Counted from the first letter of the stretch, positions 17,352 through 25,988 are shown. The stretch is DNA of 64,000 nucleotides from Chroococcidiopsis sp. TS-821 (GCF_002939305.1 NZ_MVDI01000015.1:1-64000), one strand, 5' to 3'. Notes: generated by a model from the letters alone, not told the origin. Translations and numbers: made by a program.

Positions 17352-18014
17352 CTATAGGCTATTAATGCACTCTGGACTATTATTTGTAGGCTTGTTAACT
17401 AAGGTACTCACTGGGTAAGAGTTCATCGCTTGTGATGAGTATGGACGTAACAAACCTTGTAATTCTGTTACCTGTGCAGCAGGATTTAACCAAAGCCCGT
17501 AGTCTTGAGAATCTAAAATGACTGGCATTCGATCGTGGATCGGACGCATAAGTTCATTAGCTTCTGTTGTCAGAATAGTGCAAGTATTAATTTCCTCTCC
17601 GTCTGAAGTTTGCCAATGTTCCCACAAACCAGCGAAACCAAACGGTTGCTTATTTTGAAGCTGAAAGTAGTAGGGTTGTTTTTTCCGTTCTTGACGTTGC
17701 CATTCATAAAATCCATCGGCAATGACTAAACAGCGTCGATGACGAAATGCAGCGCGAAATGAGGGTTTTTCACTTACTGTTTCTGAACGGGCATTAATCA
17801 AGCGCGATGCAATGTTAGGATCTTTTGCCCATGAGGGAATCAAACCCCAACGCATCATCTGCAACTGGCGTTGCTTTTCAGCAGAGTACAGTACTACAGG
17901 TACTAACTGAGTCGGTGCAATGTTATATCTGGGCTCTATTGCTAGTGATGTATCTAGTCCAAATGCTGTAGCGATCGCTTCTGCAGATTGACTCAGGGTA
18001 TATCTTCCACACAT
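17352..18014 (-). CDS. yedK: SRAP (HMCES/YedK) abasic-site shield protein
   Basis: 220 residues of SOS response-associated peptidase family. After removal of Met1, the conserved C2 (MCGRYT) would form a thiazolidine crosslink to abasic sites in single-stranded DNA. Other active-site residues are visible: N74 in INARSET, E104 in GFYEW and H160 in IHDRMPVIL. RWGLIPSWAK is the DNA-binding signature. Length is normal. It stands alone with its own terminator, so regulation appears independent; I saw no clear LexA box. Confidence 0.94.
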   Translation of the reverse strand: MCGRYTLSQSAEAIATAFGLDTSLAIEPRYNIAPTQLVPVVLYSAEKQRQLQMMRWGLIPSWAKDPNIASRLINARSETVSEKPSFRAAFRHRRCLVIADGFYEWQRQERKKQPYYFQLQNKQPFGFAGLWEHWQTSDGEEINTCTILTTEANELMRPIHDRMPVILDSQDYGLWLNPAAQVTELQGLLRPYSSQAMNSYPVSTLVNKPTNNSPECINSL

Positions 18015-18145
18015 GATTTCACCTGGCTACTGTGACTTAATTATAAAATTTTTGCGATCGCCCGTTTAGGTTAAATTGATTGTGCTGCGATTAGATCTAT
18101 TCTAAACACTCCTCTTTTTAGATACAGATACCTGCTGTTTACTTA

Positions 18146-18844
18146 TCATTTGAGTTTATTGACCCAGGCTGCGTAGCAATTAGCTGATAAAAGTGGTACA
18201 CCTCCAGGCAATTCGCCAACTTTCTGTTCTTTAATAATTTCAACAAAATCGCGAATGATTATGGAACTTTGCTGATTAAAAGCCACCACCCACTCATGAA
18301 TTAACTGAAGTTGTTTTAAGCTTAATATTTGAGTTCCATCTGCGAAAAAAAACTTAGCTGACTGCTTTATTTGAAAATTTTTCAGCCAGTCATCACTTGG
18401 GCAAGTACTTTGCCAATTATTAATTGTTAAGATACTACCTAAATAATTTTTACTAAATAAACTAATTTGTGTTAATGCTTCAACAATTTCTTGTTTTGTG
18501 ATGGTTATTCTTTTAAAACCCATAAGCTGCAATATTTTACGTTTTATTCTCTCACTCTCTGAGAAATCACCTTTGGTAACTATAGTCTGATGCTGGCTAA
18601 CTAACTTTTCTAGCTGTTCAACAACTTCACGGAGTACGTCTTCTTCCTGATACAGTTTGCTTAAAACATCTAGTATATCTTCTTCTAAATAAACATCGTA
18701 TAGCAATTTATCTAAAATTGATTTTGAGATAAAACAAATTTCTTTTCGAGCTAAGAGAGAATTCAGTTCTTCTTCAGATTGAAGTAATAGTTTGCGAATG
18801 TAGTAGCAAGTATTAAATGGTATTTTGATTGCAGTTTCACTCAT
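18146..18844 (-). CDS. unknown protein at the end of the photosystem II-type operon
   Basis: 232 residues, mainly helical and AT-rich in codon use, with two probable coiled stretches (about 30-90). No signal or membrane segment and no family that I recognise. It starts 64 bases after the SpkG-type kinase stop on the same strand and is therefore a likely last member of the operon. It has no counterpart that I recall in the Synechocystis slr0144-slr0152 cluster. A C-terminal motif VGELPGGVPLLSANCYAAW looks conserved-like and could be searched. Confidence 0.65.
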   Translation of the reverse strand: MSETAIKIPFNTCYYIRKLLLQSEEELNSLLARKEICFISKSILDKLLYDVYLEEDILDVLSKLYQEEDVLREVVEQLEKLVSQHQTIVTKGDFSESERIKRKILQLMGFKRITITKQEIVEALTQISLFSKNYLGSILTINNWQSTCPSDDWLKNFQIKQSAKFFFADGTQILSLKQLQLIHEWVVAFNQQSSIIIRDFVEIIKEQKVGELPGGVPLLSANCYAAWVNKLK

Positions 18845-18908
18845 TTTTATGAATCAGTTTTTAGTAAGTCTTCTTCAACGAGCTTTGAAAACCAACTTTC
18901 GTAGAGGG

Positions 18909-19748
18909 TTAAAATATAAATTGTTCGAGATTGAATACTGGCTCTCTTTTGTTTTCTACTAGGGTCAAATTTTGTTCAATTAATAAAGCTAGTTGTATTG
19001 ACTTTAGCATCTCAGTAGCAGAAGAAAAGCGGCGTGCAGGAAGCTTTTGTAATGCTGTTGATAAAATAGAGCGAAGAAGAAAGGGAATAGTGTTGGGAAT
19101 TTTAACAGGTTGAGCAAGGTGTGCAGACATTAATTCTCCAGGCGAGCCAGAAAAAGGGCGGGAACCTAACAACATTTCATAAAGCACAACTCCTACTGCA
19201 TACAAATCAGAAGCAGGTAAGAACTGACCGTAAAATTGTTCAGGAGCCATATAGGCTGGCGATCCTAAATTAATTTCTGTGTAACTGTCTTGGCTTAGTC
19301 GTGCAATTCCGAAATCAGTAAGACACGCTATCCAACCCGTTTCATTCTGATGTAGTAGTATGTTTTCTGGCTTAATGTCACAGTGAACAACACCATAGTT
19401 GTGTGCGTATTCTAAACCAGCAAGAACATCGGCAATTATTTTTAAGCTTTGAACTGTGCTGAGTGAGTTATCTGATTGCATGAGATGCCGCAGACTGCCA
19501 CCATTCCAATAATCTAATACTAAATAGCGTCCTTTTTCAGTGTGTTCAATCGCTTGGCAAGCAACAATATTAGGATGTTGTAGTTCTGTTAAAAATTTTA
19601 ACTCGCGAAGAAATTTATGAGTAGACCATCTTTTTTTTTCTAACTCTTTAAGAGCTACTAAATGACCTGTTGGTATATGAACTGCTCTAAAAACTCGCCC
19701 AAATTGTCCTTGTCCTAACAAGTCTAAAATTTGATATTGAGAATTCAT
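18909..19748 (-). CDS. spkG: Ser/Thr protein kinase, SpkG-like
   Basis: 279 residues, an eukaryotic-type protein kinase with no extracellular part. It has the glycine loop LGQGQFGRVF, K34 in VALKELEK, the catalytic loop VHCDIKPEN with D124, DFG at 145-147 and the activation-segment end SPAYMAPEQ. The Cys in HCD replaces the common Arg, so it is a non-RD kinase. It lies directly after a TPR gene in the same order as slr0151-slr0152 of Synechocystis, where SpkG is linked to salt-stress signalling. The symbol rests on gene order as much as sequence. Confidence 0.85.
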   Translation of the reverse strand: MNSQYQILDLLGQGQFGRVFRAVHIPTGHLVALKELEKKRWSTHKFLRELKFLTELQHPNIVACQAIEHTEKGRYLVLDYWNGGSLRHLMQSDNSLSTVQSLKIIADVLAGLEYAHNYGVVHCDIKPENILLHQNETGWIACLTDFGIARLSQDSYTEINLGSPAYMAPEQFYGQFLPASDLYAVGVVLYEMLLGSRPFSGSPGELMSAHLAQPVKIPNTIPFLLRSILSTALQKLPARRFSSATEMLKSIQLALLIEQNLTLVENKREPVFNLEQFIF

Positions 19749-19779
19749 AGAGCTAGTTCCATCACAAATTATTATTTTT

Positions 19780-20676
19780 TTAATTTACTGCTGTTGCAAA
19801 TAATTGTCCTGCAGGAATGCTATTAACAACTTCATTTTGAGTTTCTAATTGATGAAGCTTCTGGCTAAGCGATTTTGCTTTTGTGTAGTTTTCAATATCA
19901 CCCTTTGCAAAAAATAATTTAGCAGCTGTGCGGAAATCTTTAATCGCTTGCTTTTTATTTGCTAAGCTAGAATAGTTGAGCCCTCGCTTGTAGTAAGCTT
20001 CAGTATAATTAGCATCCAGGCGGATTGCTTGAGTATAATCTGCGATCGCAGCTCTTTTTTCTCCTAGCTGTTCGTAGGTTTGTGCGCGCTCGTAGTAAGC
20101 TGTAGCAGAATTAGGATTTAGTTGAATATTCTGGTGACAACGCTCAATTTCTCGCAAATAATTGATTGTTTCGGCGAGTTTTATATACTCTTTTGAGAAG
20201 TTTTGAATTTCTTCAGGCGTTGCTTTTTGTTGTGGTTCTAAATGGCTCGAAAAACTAATTTCGTTTTTTAATTCTGCGATCTGCTGAGCTAGTTGTTCAA
20301 CCTTATTTTCAAGATTGCTGCTTTCTTGTCGGAGTTGGTTAAACGTTGTATTATTCTCATTCAAATTGCGACTAAAGCTAACATTTGCTTGCTGCAGTTG
20401 TGCGACTTGGCTAGAAATAGAAGCAAACCTTTCCTGGGGAATGGCATTTTGTTCTAATACATGCGTTATGGCTTGTTGGTTCTGCTCGATTGACGCGATT
20501 AAAAATTTGCGGTTTGCCCAATTGAGTACAAGAGCCGCTGATAAGGGAAGCGAAGCCAAGATCGCCTGTTGCGAAATAACAGAGGCGATCGCGCCGCCAA
20601 CCGAACCAATAATCGCAAAGCCTTCAATAGTTTCTAACCAATGATATTTTTTATTCAATGATTTCATTTGTTGCAT
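19780..20676 (-). CDS. membrane-anchored coiled-coil TPR protein, Slr0151-like
   Basis: 298 residues from the ATG at 20676. The frame runs further to 20742, overlapping the upstream gene, but AACAGG before 20676 gives the better start. An N-terminal membrane segment (FAIIGSVGGAIASVI... about 20-50) is followed by a coiled coil (about 75-160, repeated QQ/NLN heptads) and about three TPR units (SATAYYERAQTYEQLGEKRAAIADY; TEAYYKRGLNYSS). In Synechocystis the Slr0151 TPR protein is linked to photosystem II repair and thylakoid organisation. It lies next to the SpkG-type kinase, as there. Confidence 0.78.
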   Translation of the reverse strand: MQQMKSLNKKYHWLETIEGFAIIGSVGGAIASVISQQAILASLPLSAALVLNWANRKFLIASIEQNQQAITHVLEQNAIPQERFASISSQVAQLQQANVSFSRNLNENNTTFNQLRQESSNLENKVEQLAQQIAELKNEISFSSHLEPQQKATPEEIQNFSKEYIKLAETINYLREIERCHQNIQLNPNSATAYYERAQTYEQLGEKRAAIADYTQAIRLDANYTEAYYKRGLNYSSLANKKQAIKDFRTAAKLFFAKGDIENYTKAKSLSQKLHQLETQNEVVNSIPAGQLFATAVN

Positions 20677-20728
20677 AATACCTGTTAGAGTAATTATCAA
20701 AAATGTTTTATTGCAAAGAATAAGTTGC

Positions 20729-21196
20729 TTATCCCAAGACAATTTGATTGAGTTTCAAAATTGGATTAAATAATGCAGCTTCTTCAGGAGTCAAGAATTC
20801 CTTAACAACTTCAGGCATTACTTCAAATGTTGTTTTACAAGTGCGTTCAAACTTGTAAGATTTTGCAATTGTAGCGTGCCAAAGTAACATACCTTCTCGC
20901 AAGCGTTCTCGATCGTCAACTAATAAAGTAGCCGTAGCATACGTGAGTAGTTGAATAATATCTTTTCTCCAAGTAGGTGTAAAATCTCCAGAAGCATTTT
21001 GAAACAAAGTAGGATCGATATCGCGCATTTTTGCCTCGACACGATCGAGAATTTCTGTTTCTGCTTTAGTAATTTTTTCGTAGGCACTCAGCCGTAAATT
21101 AAAAGACTGAAGATAGTTTTTAATAAATTGTAATTCTTCACTAGTAGCATATCGACCGTCCGTCTCTACACTCAGGCGAGATAATTGTGTCAACAT
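20729..21196 (-). CDS. bilin-less phycobilisome-fold protein, Slr0149-like
   Basis: 155 residues resembling the allophycocyanin fold: LSRLSVETDGRYATSEELQFIKNYLQSFNLRLSAYEKI, then DPTLF, a helix pair around LLTYATATLLVDD, and a C-terminal helix ending LTPEEAALFNPIL. Aligned by eye on allophycocyanin (CLRD....LRYASYALLAGD), the chromophore cysteine position is TWRKD, so no bilin attachment is expected there. It lies between the ferredoxin and TPR genes, as Slr0149 does. It may mark or tether assembling photosystem II rather than harvest light; this is inference. Confidence 0.72.
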   Translation of the reverse strand: MLTQLSRLSVETDGRYATSEELQFIKNYLQSFNLRLSAYEKITKAETEILDRVEAKMRDIDPTLFQNASGDFTPTWRKDIIQLLTYATATLLVDDRERLREGMLLWHATIAKSYKFERTCKTTFEVMPEVVKEFLTPEEAALFNPILKLNQIVLG

Positions 21197-21227
21197 TGAT
21201 TTTATTTCCTTAGTAATTTTTTGTATT

Positions 21228-21710
21228 TTATGGTTCGCGAGTTTGTGCTAAGTATTTTTCTGTCGCTGTGCAAGTATCTTGCAACTGAGTAATCATTGAA
21301 CGGGTAATTAACTTACCAGCTTCAACCAAAACCTTGCCATTGAGAGGATGTAAAATATCTTTCTCGGCACGACGACCGATCAAGGCTTCGATATCATCAA
21401 TCGCATTAACATAGGTTCCAGAAGGCATTTCGACAACAACACCCTCACCTACCACTAAAGCTTGGCAAGCAAGGCGAGAATTTGGTTGTGCTTGGGTAAT
21501 GACTTCTAACGTCCGCTTCTCGCGGCGGCTAAGTGGTGACAAGCTTTCCATGCCATTTTTAACGTAGATGTGGCAAGTCGCACACATTCCCCGTCCGCCG
21601 CATTCGGGTAATATATCAAGTTCATTCGCCAATAACGCAGACAAAATATTGGCATTGGTTTGCACTGATGTTTCTTGATTGATAGGTTCTAGCTTAATCG
21701 TTTTTGCCAT
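21228..21710 (-). CDS. 2Fe-2S ferredoxin-like protein, Slr0148-like
   Basis: 160 residues. The N-terminal half is a plant-type [2Fe-2S] ferredoxin with C-x5-C-x2-C in ECGGRGMCATCHI and the fourth Cys in RLACQA. The C-terminal 55 residues (DIEALIGRRAEKDILHPLNGKVLVEAGKLITRSMI) are an extra helical domain absent from photosynthetic ferredoxin PetF. That tail looks like a conserved short motif and may dock to a partner. Its place between the two V4R/phycobilisome-fold genes matches slr0148. It likely gives electron transfer or redox sensing during photosystem II assembly. Confidence 0.82.
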   Translation of the reverse strand: MAKTIKLEPINQETSVQTNANILSALLANELDILPECGGRGMCATCHIYVKNGMESLSPLSRREKRTLEVITQAQPNSRLACQALVVGEGVVVEMPSGTYVNAIDDIEALIGRRAEKDILHPLNGKVLVEAGKLITRSMITQLQDTCTATEKYLAQTREP

Positions 21711-21750
21711 GTCTGATTACTCTTTTGGGATGAACTCTAACGCGATATTG

Positions 21751-22407
21751 TTAGCTATGACATAGCTGCTGCATAATCGTTGCATGGTCTTGTCCTAACC
21801 AAGCGGTTACAGGTTTGAGGCGATGCGCTAAGCCTAAGACAAAATAGTTGCAATCAGAGCCTAAAGATTCACAAGCCGTTTGTACGCAGTCAAGTTCGCG
21901 CCCTGTTAGTTGACTGAAAAACGCGCTCAGGATACCCGCTTCTACATAACAGATGGGTTGATCGCTTTGCGGTGCTACCGCAGCGAAAGGAGAATTGGTA
22001 GTCTTGACAACTAGAAATCCGTACTGATAATAACTTACATCTAAGTCAAATGTTCCCCAGCCGTGAGTTTTCCAGCATTGTTTCAAGCACTGAAGAAACT
22101 CTACCATCTCCATTTCCGCTAAAGTTTTGCCGTAATATTCGCTGATTTCTTGAACGAATCGGACGTAAAAATTCTTACCCCACCACCGACCGCAGTTAGC
22201 AAGTACAATACCGCTAGCTTGACCAATTTCTTTTTCTAAGCCTAGGTAAATCGCTTTTAGGAAAGTTTCTGGCAAAGCAAGTAGGCGATCGCCTCGACGA
22301 TTTTCAATTAAACCTGACTCGAAATCACCCTTTATGTATGCGTTTGCAGCAAAATAGTTACTAGGTAGATATTTATCTTTAACTAAATCAGCAACACTAA
22401 TCATCAT
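21751..22407 (-). CDS. V4R-domain protein, Slr0147-like
   Basis: 218 residues with a C-terminal V4R (4-vinyl reductase) small-molecule-binding domain: GILSAFFSQLTGRELDCVQTACES and LGSDCNYFVLGLAHRL, where the conserved cysteines of the family are visible. V4R domains bind hydrocarbons or tetrapyrrole-like ligands; in the homologous Synechocystis operon these proteins are linked to photosystem II. It starts 20 bases after the previous gene and shares its plan with the longer V4R protein at 23371-24093, so the two are paralogues. No membrane segment. Confidence 0.8.
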   Translation of the reverse strand: MMISVADLVKDKYLPSNYFAANAYIKGDFESGLIENRRGDRLLALPETFLKAIYLGLEKEIGQASGIVLANCGRWWGKNFYVRFVQEISEYYGKTLAEMEMVEFLQCLKQCWKTHGWGTFDLDVSYYQYGFLVVKTTNSPFAAVAPQSDQPICYVEAGILSAFFSQLTGRELDCVQTACESLGSDCNYFVLGLAHRLKPVTAWLGQDHATIMQQLCHS

Positions 22408-22426
22408 TAATTTTGTTGTTGTAAGT

Positions 22427-22909
22427 TTATCCTGGTAAGTGAGCCAACTTCTCTTGCAAAAGTGTCTTTTTAGCTTGCTCTAAAAAAGGTTTCAGTAAGG
22501 CGATTTGCTCGCTAGTGAATAGTTGTTGCAGTTGGCTTTGCAATAGTTCGTAGATTTTATTTTCAATAGGTTGTAATTGGTGGGCTTGGATTAAATTTGT
22601 CAGCCATTCTAAAAGTCTATGCTGTAAAAAACTTGGATCGTTTAACAACATTGCAATAGCACAGGAGCGAACAATTAGCAACCAATTTTTCAGTCCGCGT
22701 TCTAAACGTTCTTGTTTCTCTTGAGATAGCTCGCTTGATAGTCGATCGGCAATTGCTTGAAAAATATCTACTTCGCGATCGCGCAATATTTCGTAAACTT
22801 CTAATCGCGACTCTAGCGACGATACATGCTTTTTAAAATCGGTAATTTCTGCCAAACTTAGATATTTTGCTTCAGCTTGATAAAGCAAGTTTTGGAGTTC
22901 TAAAGTCAT
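22427..22909 (-). CDS. divergent phycobilisome-fold protein, Slr0146-like
   Basis: 160 residues, all helical: LLYQAEAKYLSLAEITDFKKHVSSLESRLEVYEIL mirrors the start of the second phycobilisome-fold protein at 20729-21196 (both have a Y.....L..I..F/L motif, then SRL..YE). The core reads VRSCAIAMLLNDPSFLQHRLLEW, aligned to RYASYALLAGD of allophycocyanin, and the chromophore Cys position is not Cys. It is more diverged than its partner and I call it by its pattern and the gene order. The short gap of 15 bases from the NWEG-repeat gene supports one operon. Confidence 0.6.
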   Translation of the reverse strand: MTLELQNLLYQAEAKYLSLAEITDFKKHVSSLESRLEVYEILRDREVDIFQAIADRLSSELSQEKQERLERGLKNWLLIVRSCAIAMLLNDPSFLQHRLLEWLTNLIQAHQLQPIENKIYELLQSQLQQLFTSEQIALLKPFLEQAKKTLLQEKLAHLPG

Positions 22910-22924
22910 AGATACTATGTTTTT

Positions 22925-23374
22925 CTAAAATAATTCAGTTAAAGATAATGTCGGTGCTACCTCAAATACAGTCATCGATTTTGGCGCTAACCATTGTGGT
23001 AATGCACCAATTTCTGTTTTGCCTTCCCAGGAGATAAATTGCATAAAGTCACCAACTTTTTGCGTAAACCACAAATTTGGTTGGTCTAACACGTTTTGGC
23101 GTACGGATTGACCTTCCCAATTGCACGTGCTAAAGAAACTATTTACTGATAAGCATTGCCAATGCTGTTGAGATTGCGTGCTTTGCGATCGCGCAATGAT
23201 TTGACCTTCCCAATTACTTGCAACAAAAAAATTCTCTACAGATAAGCACTGCCAAGCAGATAGCAAACAGTAGCGATCGTCTTGCTTGACATCTTCTAAC
23301 AATTCACCTTCCCAGTTGTGCGAGCGAAAAAAATCTTCAACTGAGAAACATAGTCGGAAACTCTGATTTCTCAT
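22925..23374 (-). CDS. NWEG-repeat protein, Slr0145-like
   Basis: 149 residues built of four copies of one motif: SVEDFFRSHNWEGEL, SVENFFVASNWEGQI, SVNSFFSTCNWEGQS and a diverged KVGDFMQFISWEGKT. The common plan is (S/K)VxxFF/Mxxxx(N/S)WEG, about 13 residues, separated by linkers of about 20-25. There is no signal or membrane segment. I cannot name a domain. It overlaps the upstream V4R gene by 4 bases (ATGA), so it is translationally coupled. The position equals slr0145, whose role is not known to me beyond the operon's link to photosystem II assembly. Confidence 0.75.
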   Translation of the reverse strand: MRNQSFRLCFSVEDFFRSHNWEGELLEDVKQDDRYCLLSAWQCLSVENFFVASNWEGQIIARSQSTQSQQHWQCLSVNSFFSTCNWEGQSVRQNVLDQPNLWFTQKVGDFMQFISWEGKTEIGALPQWLAPKSMTVFEVAPTLSLTELF

Positions 23375-24093
23375 CCTAAAAGCTCCCCATGACGCAATCG
23401 CTTCTCAATATCTCTTGCTGTTGCACCTTCGTTTTGCCAAAAAGTTGCAGCATCAATTCGATCTCGTGTCCCTAAAAGAAATTTGCAATAAGTTTCTCCC
23501 ATCGAGTAACACTGAATTTCAATGCAATTGAGAGGTTTTTTGACAACATGGCCAAAGAATCCAGCGAATAAACCAGCATAAACGTGACATACTGGTTTTC
23601 CAACATCACCTAATGTTCTAGCCACTGCAGAATCAAAAATATTCACAAACATAAATCCATTTTTATGCTCGCTCATATCTACTTCCCAGTTCCCCCATCC
23701 CTGAGCAGTAAAGGGCCACCACCAAGCCTCTAACATGAACATCGAATTAGCTTCGAGGATATTTTTTTGGTACTCTTTTTCAAACCACTTCTGGAAAAAC
23801 TGAGCATCTTGATTACCCCATTCGTAACCAATGTTGTACATGACAACAGTAGACGCATTGCCAACTTCTTCTTCTAAGCCTTCAATTAGACCAATGATAA
23901 AATCTTCACTCGCAAAAAGATTTCGTCCCTCATTCCAATCTGTCACAACACCCGCGTCAGTTTGAAAATAGAAAAAATCTTCAAATTTAAAGTGAGCGTG
24001 TTTTTCAACATATTTCTGCTTGAGGGGATGTTGAACTAACTTCTCAAGCTGGCTGCTGTTAGTCATTAGCACTTGATCTGCTGTGACAATCAT
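23371..24093 (-). CDS. V4R-domain protein, Slr0144-like, first gene of operon
   Basis: 240 residues with a V4R domain: HVYAGLFAGFFGHVVKKPLNCIEIQCYSMGETYCKFLLGTRDRID. The upstream half (MYNIGYEWGNQDAQFF, EAWWWPFTAQGWGNWEVDMSEHKNGFMFV) is shared in plan with the paralogue at 21751-22407. In Synechocystis, slr0144 heads the nine-gene cluster linked to photosystem II assembly. It is the first gene of this minus-strand operon and follows a long AT-rich leader. The start ATG at 24093 is the only good one; the spacer to the next gene is a 4-base overlap. Confidence 0.82.
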   Translation of the reverse strand: MIVTADQVLMTNSSQLEKLVQHPLKQKYVEKHAHFKFEDFFYFQTDAGVVTDWNEGRNLFASEDFIIGLIEGLEEEVGNASTVVMYNIGYEWGNQDAQFFQKWFEKEYQKNILEANSMFMLEAWWWPFTAQGWGNWEVDMSEHKNGFMFVNIFDSAVARTLGDVGKPVCHVYAGLFAGFFGHVVKKPLNCIEIQCYSMGETYCKFLLGTRDRIDAATFWQNEGATARDIEKRLRHGELLG

Positions 24094-24533
24094 TTATATA
24101 GATACTCCATTCCCAATGTTAGATAATCTGCTGCTTTTTTATCTGAAAACAATAAAGTTATTCTTCAAAAACACAACTTAGCGTGCAATAACTTACCTAA
24201 TTTTTAGATATGTTTCAGCATTCAGACATCGATATTCCTACTAAGTTTTATTTGAATATTTACTCAATTTATGAATCTTTAAGTGTTTTTACGTAGACAA
24301 TTAATTGGTAAAAAATAGAGACTAAAATAATAAATATAGATTTATTTTTTTGTATAAAAATGATGGTATAATTTTTATACAATTAAGTTAATTACTTTCG
24401 ATTTGTACTATTTTTTTTGACGAGATGTGAAATCAGACTATTTTCTTCTTTAATGAATAAATGCTTTGGCGGTTGGGATTTAATTGCTCGCGGATATTTT
24501 GTTTGCATAGCTGTTGATGACAACCCATAAAAA
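24094..24533 (-). promoter_or_regulatory. AT-rich leader of the V4R/SpkG-type operon
   Basis: 440 bases without a credible gene, very AT-rich (runs of T and A around 24330-24420). It separates the operon from the DUF2231 gene, whose terminator lies at its right end. The operon promoter must be here, but I cannot fix a -10/-35 by eye. I see no other feature. Confidence 0.5.
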
Positions 24534-24557
24534 TAGGGTAAGTTATGACTTACCCTA
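24534..24557 (-). terminator. terminator of the DUF2231 gene
   Basis: TAGGGTAAGT (24534-24543) and ACTTACCCTA (24548-24557) form a perfect 10-bp stem with a 4-base loop, followed on the minus strand by TTTTTATG. It lies 23 bases after the DUF2231 stop. Confidence 0.85.
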
Positions 24558-24580
24558 AAAGCAGCATTATTGCCTTGTAT

Positions 24581-25123
24581 TTAAGGTTGTATTCGGCTTC
24601 CTGGACCTACTACACCAATTTTGTGTCGGTAGGATAACTCAGCACCGAACCATCCAGAAACACTTGTGAGCGTACCGACAATCAGCGATAGAACCAATCC
24701 CCAAGGGAGGATAGCCGTTTCGTAGTTATCCCAACGTAAATACAAGTTAATAGCCGTCAATATGAGTAGGGAGACATTAATAATCATATGTGCCCAACCA
24801 GCGCTACGTTTGCGGACGCGCTCAATCTGCAGAAAGTCACTCATACCGATAACTGCAGCAATTAGTCCAGTAGCCAACCCTACAACAATTAACCAAAATG
24901 AAGCCCTTGCCCAAAAAGGATCGTTAGTGAGCCAGTAAACTGCGTCAGTCACCAAAGCTCCTGCTAAAGATCCTATGGGAAAAATGACGCTGAGCGGATG
25001 TAATGGGTGTCCGGCGATCGCAACGGTACTTGGTACACCAGGGTCGCGATATTCGCGCTCGTCGCTTTCTATAACTGGTGGAATATTGGGATACGGTGTT
25101 CCCCGTGTTTGCTGTGTATCCAT
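24581..25123 (-). CDS. DUF2231 membrane protein
   Basis: 180 residues. A polar N-terminus leads to the family signature IAGHPLHPLSVIFPIGSLAGALVTDAVYWL, then four membrane helices (about 45-65, 75-95, 105-125 and 140-160). DUF2231 proteins are predicted membrane proteins of unknown activity, sometimes heme-linked. The start ATG is preceded by GCAGGAGAACAT, a strong ribosome binding site. It heads the cluster of stress-like genes and has its own perfect terminator. Confidence 0.85.
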   Translation of the reverse strand: MDTQQTRGTPYPNIPPVIESDEREYRDPGVPSTVAIAGHPLHPLSVIFPIGSLAGALVTDAVYWLTNDPFWARASFWLIVVGLATGLIAAVIGMSDFLQIERVRKRSAGWAHMIINVSLLILTAINLYLRWDNYETAILPWGLVLSLIVGTLTSVSGWFGAELSYRHKIGVVGPGSRIQP

Positions 25124-25244
25124 ATGTTCTCCTGCTCAAGATAGTAGAGATCCAGGGTCAGATGACAGAGATAACTCTGAGGCTCTACGATGTCCTAATT
25201 ATATTGACTCTTGCTATAAGTGTTGTTTATTCTCATCGACAATT

Positions 25245-25988
25245 TCAACCCGAAGGAATTTGCTCAACATAGGCTTCTGCCTGGAAAATTATCTTGCCTG
25301 CTTCAATTTGTAAATTGTTAATTTTTAACGTCATTCCTTGCAAATCAAAGTTACTTAAATTTAAGATTTCGCTTGTTTCTGCGATTAATGCTTGCGTGAG
25401 TTCGGGTGAAAGTTCCTCGTTGTCGCCATATTCGACGTTTTCCAATGTCACTGTTTGTCCGCTAGCACTGACATGCGGTACAGCCGAGAATGCAACTTGA
25501 TGTGTTTCGCCTGTTTCTCGCAATAGCACGCTAGCGTTGAGCGCTACTTTGCCTTCTCCTGGTAGACGGAAATCGACTTGTTGAGCATCAATAGTGACAG
25601 GTTGACCATTTACGCGGATCTGCTGCTGTTGCAATTGCTGACGTACGTAATCTGAGTTAAATGCGCGGTTGATATCTGCTTCGGTTAAAACAGCGCGAAC
25701 ACTTGCTTCAGTTGGTTTTGTGAGTTCAATTTTACCTAACGCCACACTCAGCGGATTGATCGCAACAGTATTCATGTGCATGTCAAGTTCTTCTACACGC
25801 AAATCACCTTGCATGACCAAGCCATCGCCATCAATCGTTACAGAATCAACTTCTCCTTGAATTAGCTTTAGTGGGTCAGTTTTGATATCTACATCTAAGT
25901 TTTCCACTTCATCAAGCTGGCTAGCTAGTCCAATTTCTGCTACTTTGTTGAGTGCTTCCTCACCTAATCCCGGCTGCTGGTCGAACAT
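25245..25988 (-). CDS. DUF2993 (LmeA-like) lipid-binding protein
   Basis: 247 residues, largely beta-rich, with the DUF2993 pattern: DIKTDPLKLIQGEVDSVTIDGDGLVMQGDLRVEELDM, then ALTEADINRAFNSDYVRQQL and LEGKVALNASVLLRETGETHQVAFSAVP. The family includes LmeA of mycobacteria, which binds phospholipids; the cyanobacterial members are thought to be peripheral or lipid-transfer proteins. No signal peptide is visible. It is on the same strand as DUF2231 but separated by 121 bases, so joint transcription is possible, not certain. Confidence 0.85.
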   Translation of the reverse strand: MFDQQPGLGEEALNKVAEIGLASQLDEVENLDVDIKTDPLKLIQGEVDSVTIDGDGLVMQGDLRVEELDMHMNTVAINPLSVALGKIELTKPTEASVRAVLTEADINRAFNSDYVRQQLQQQQIRVNGQPVTIDAQQVDFRLPGEGKVALNASVLLRETGETHQVAFSAVPHVSASGQTVTLENVEYGDNEELSPELTQALIAETSEILNLSNFDLQGMTLKINNLQIEAGKIIFQAEAYVEQIPSG

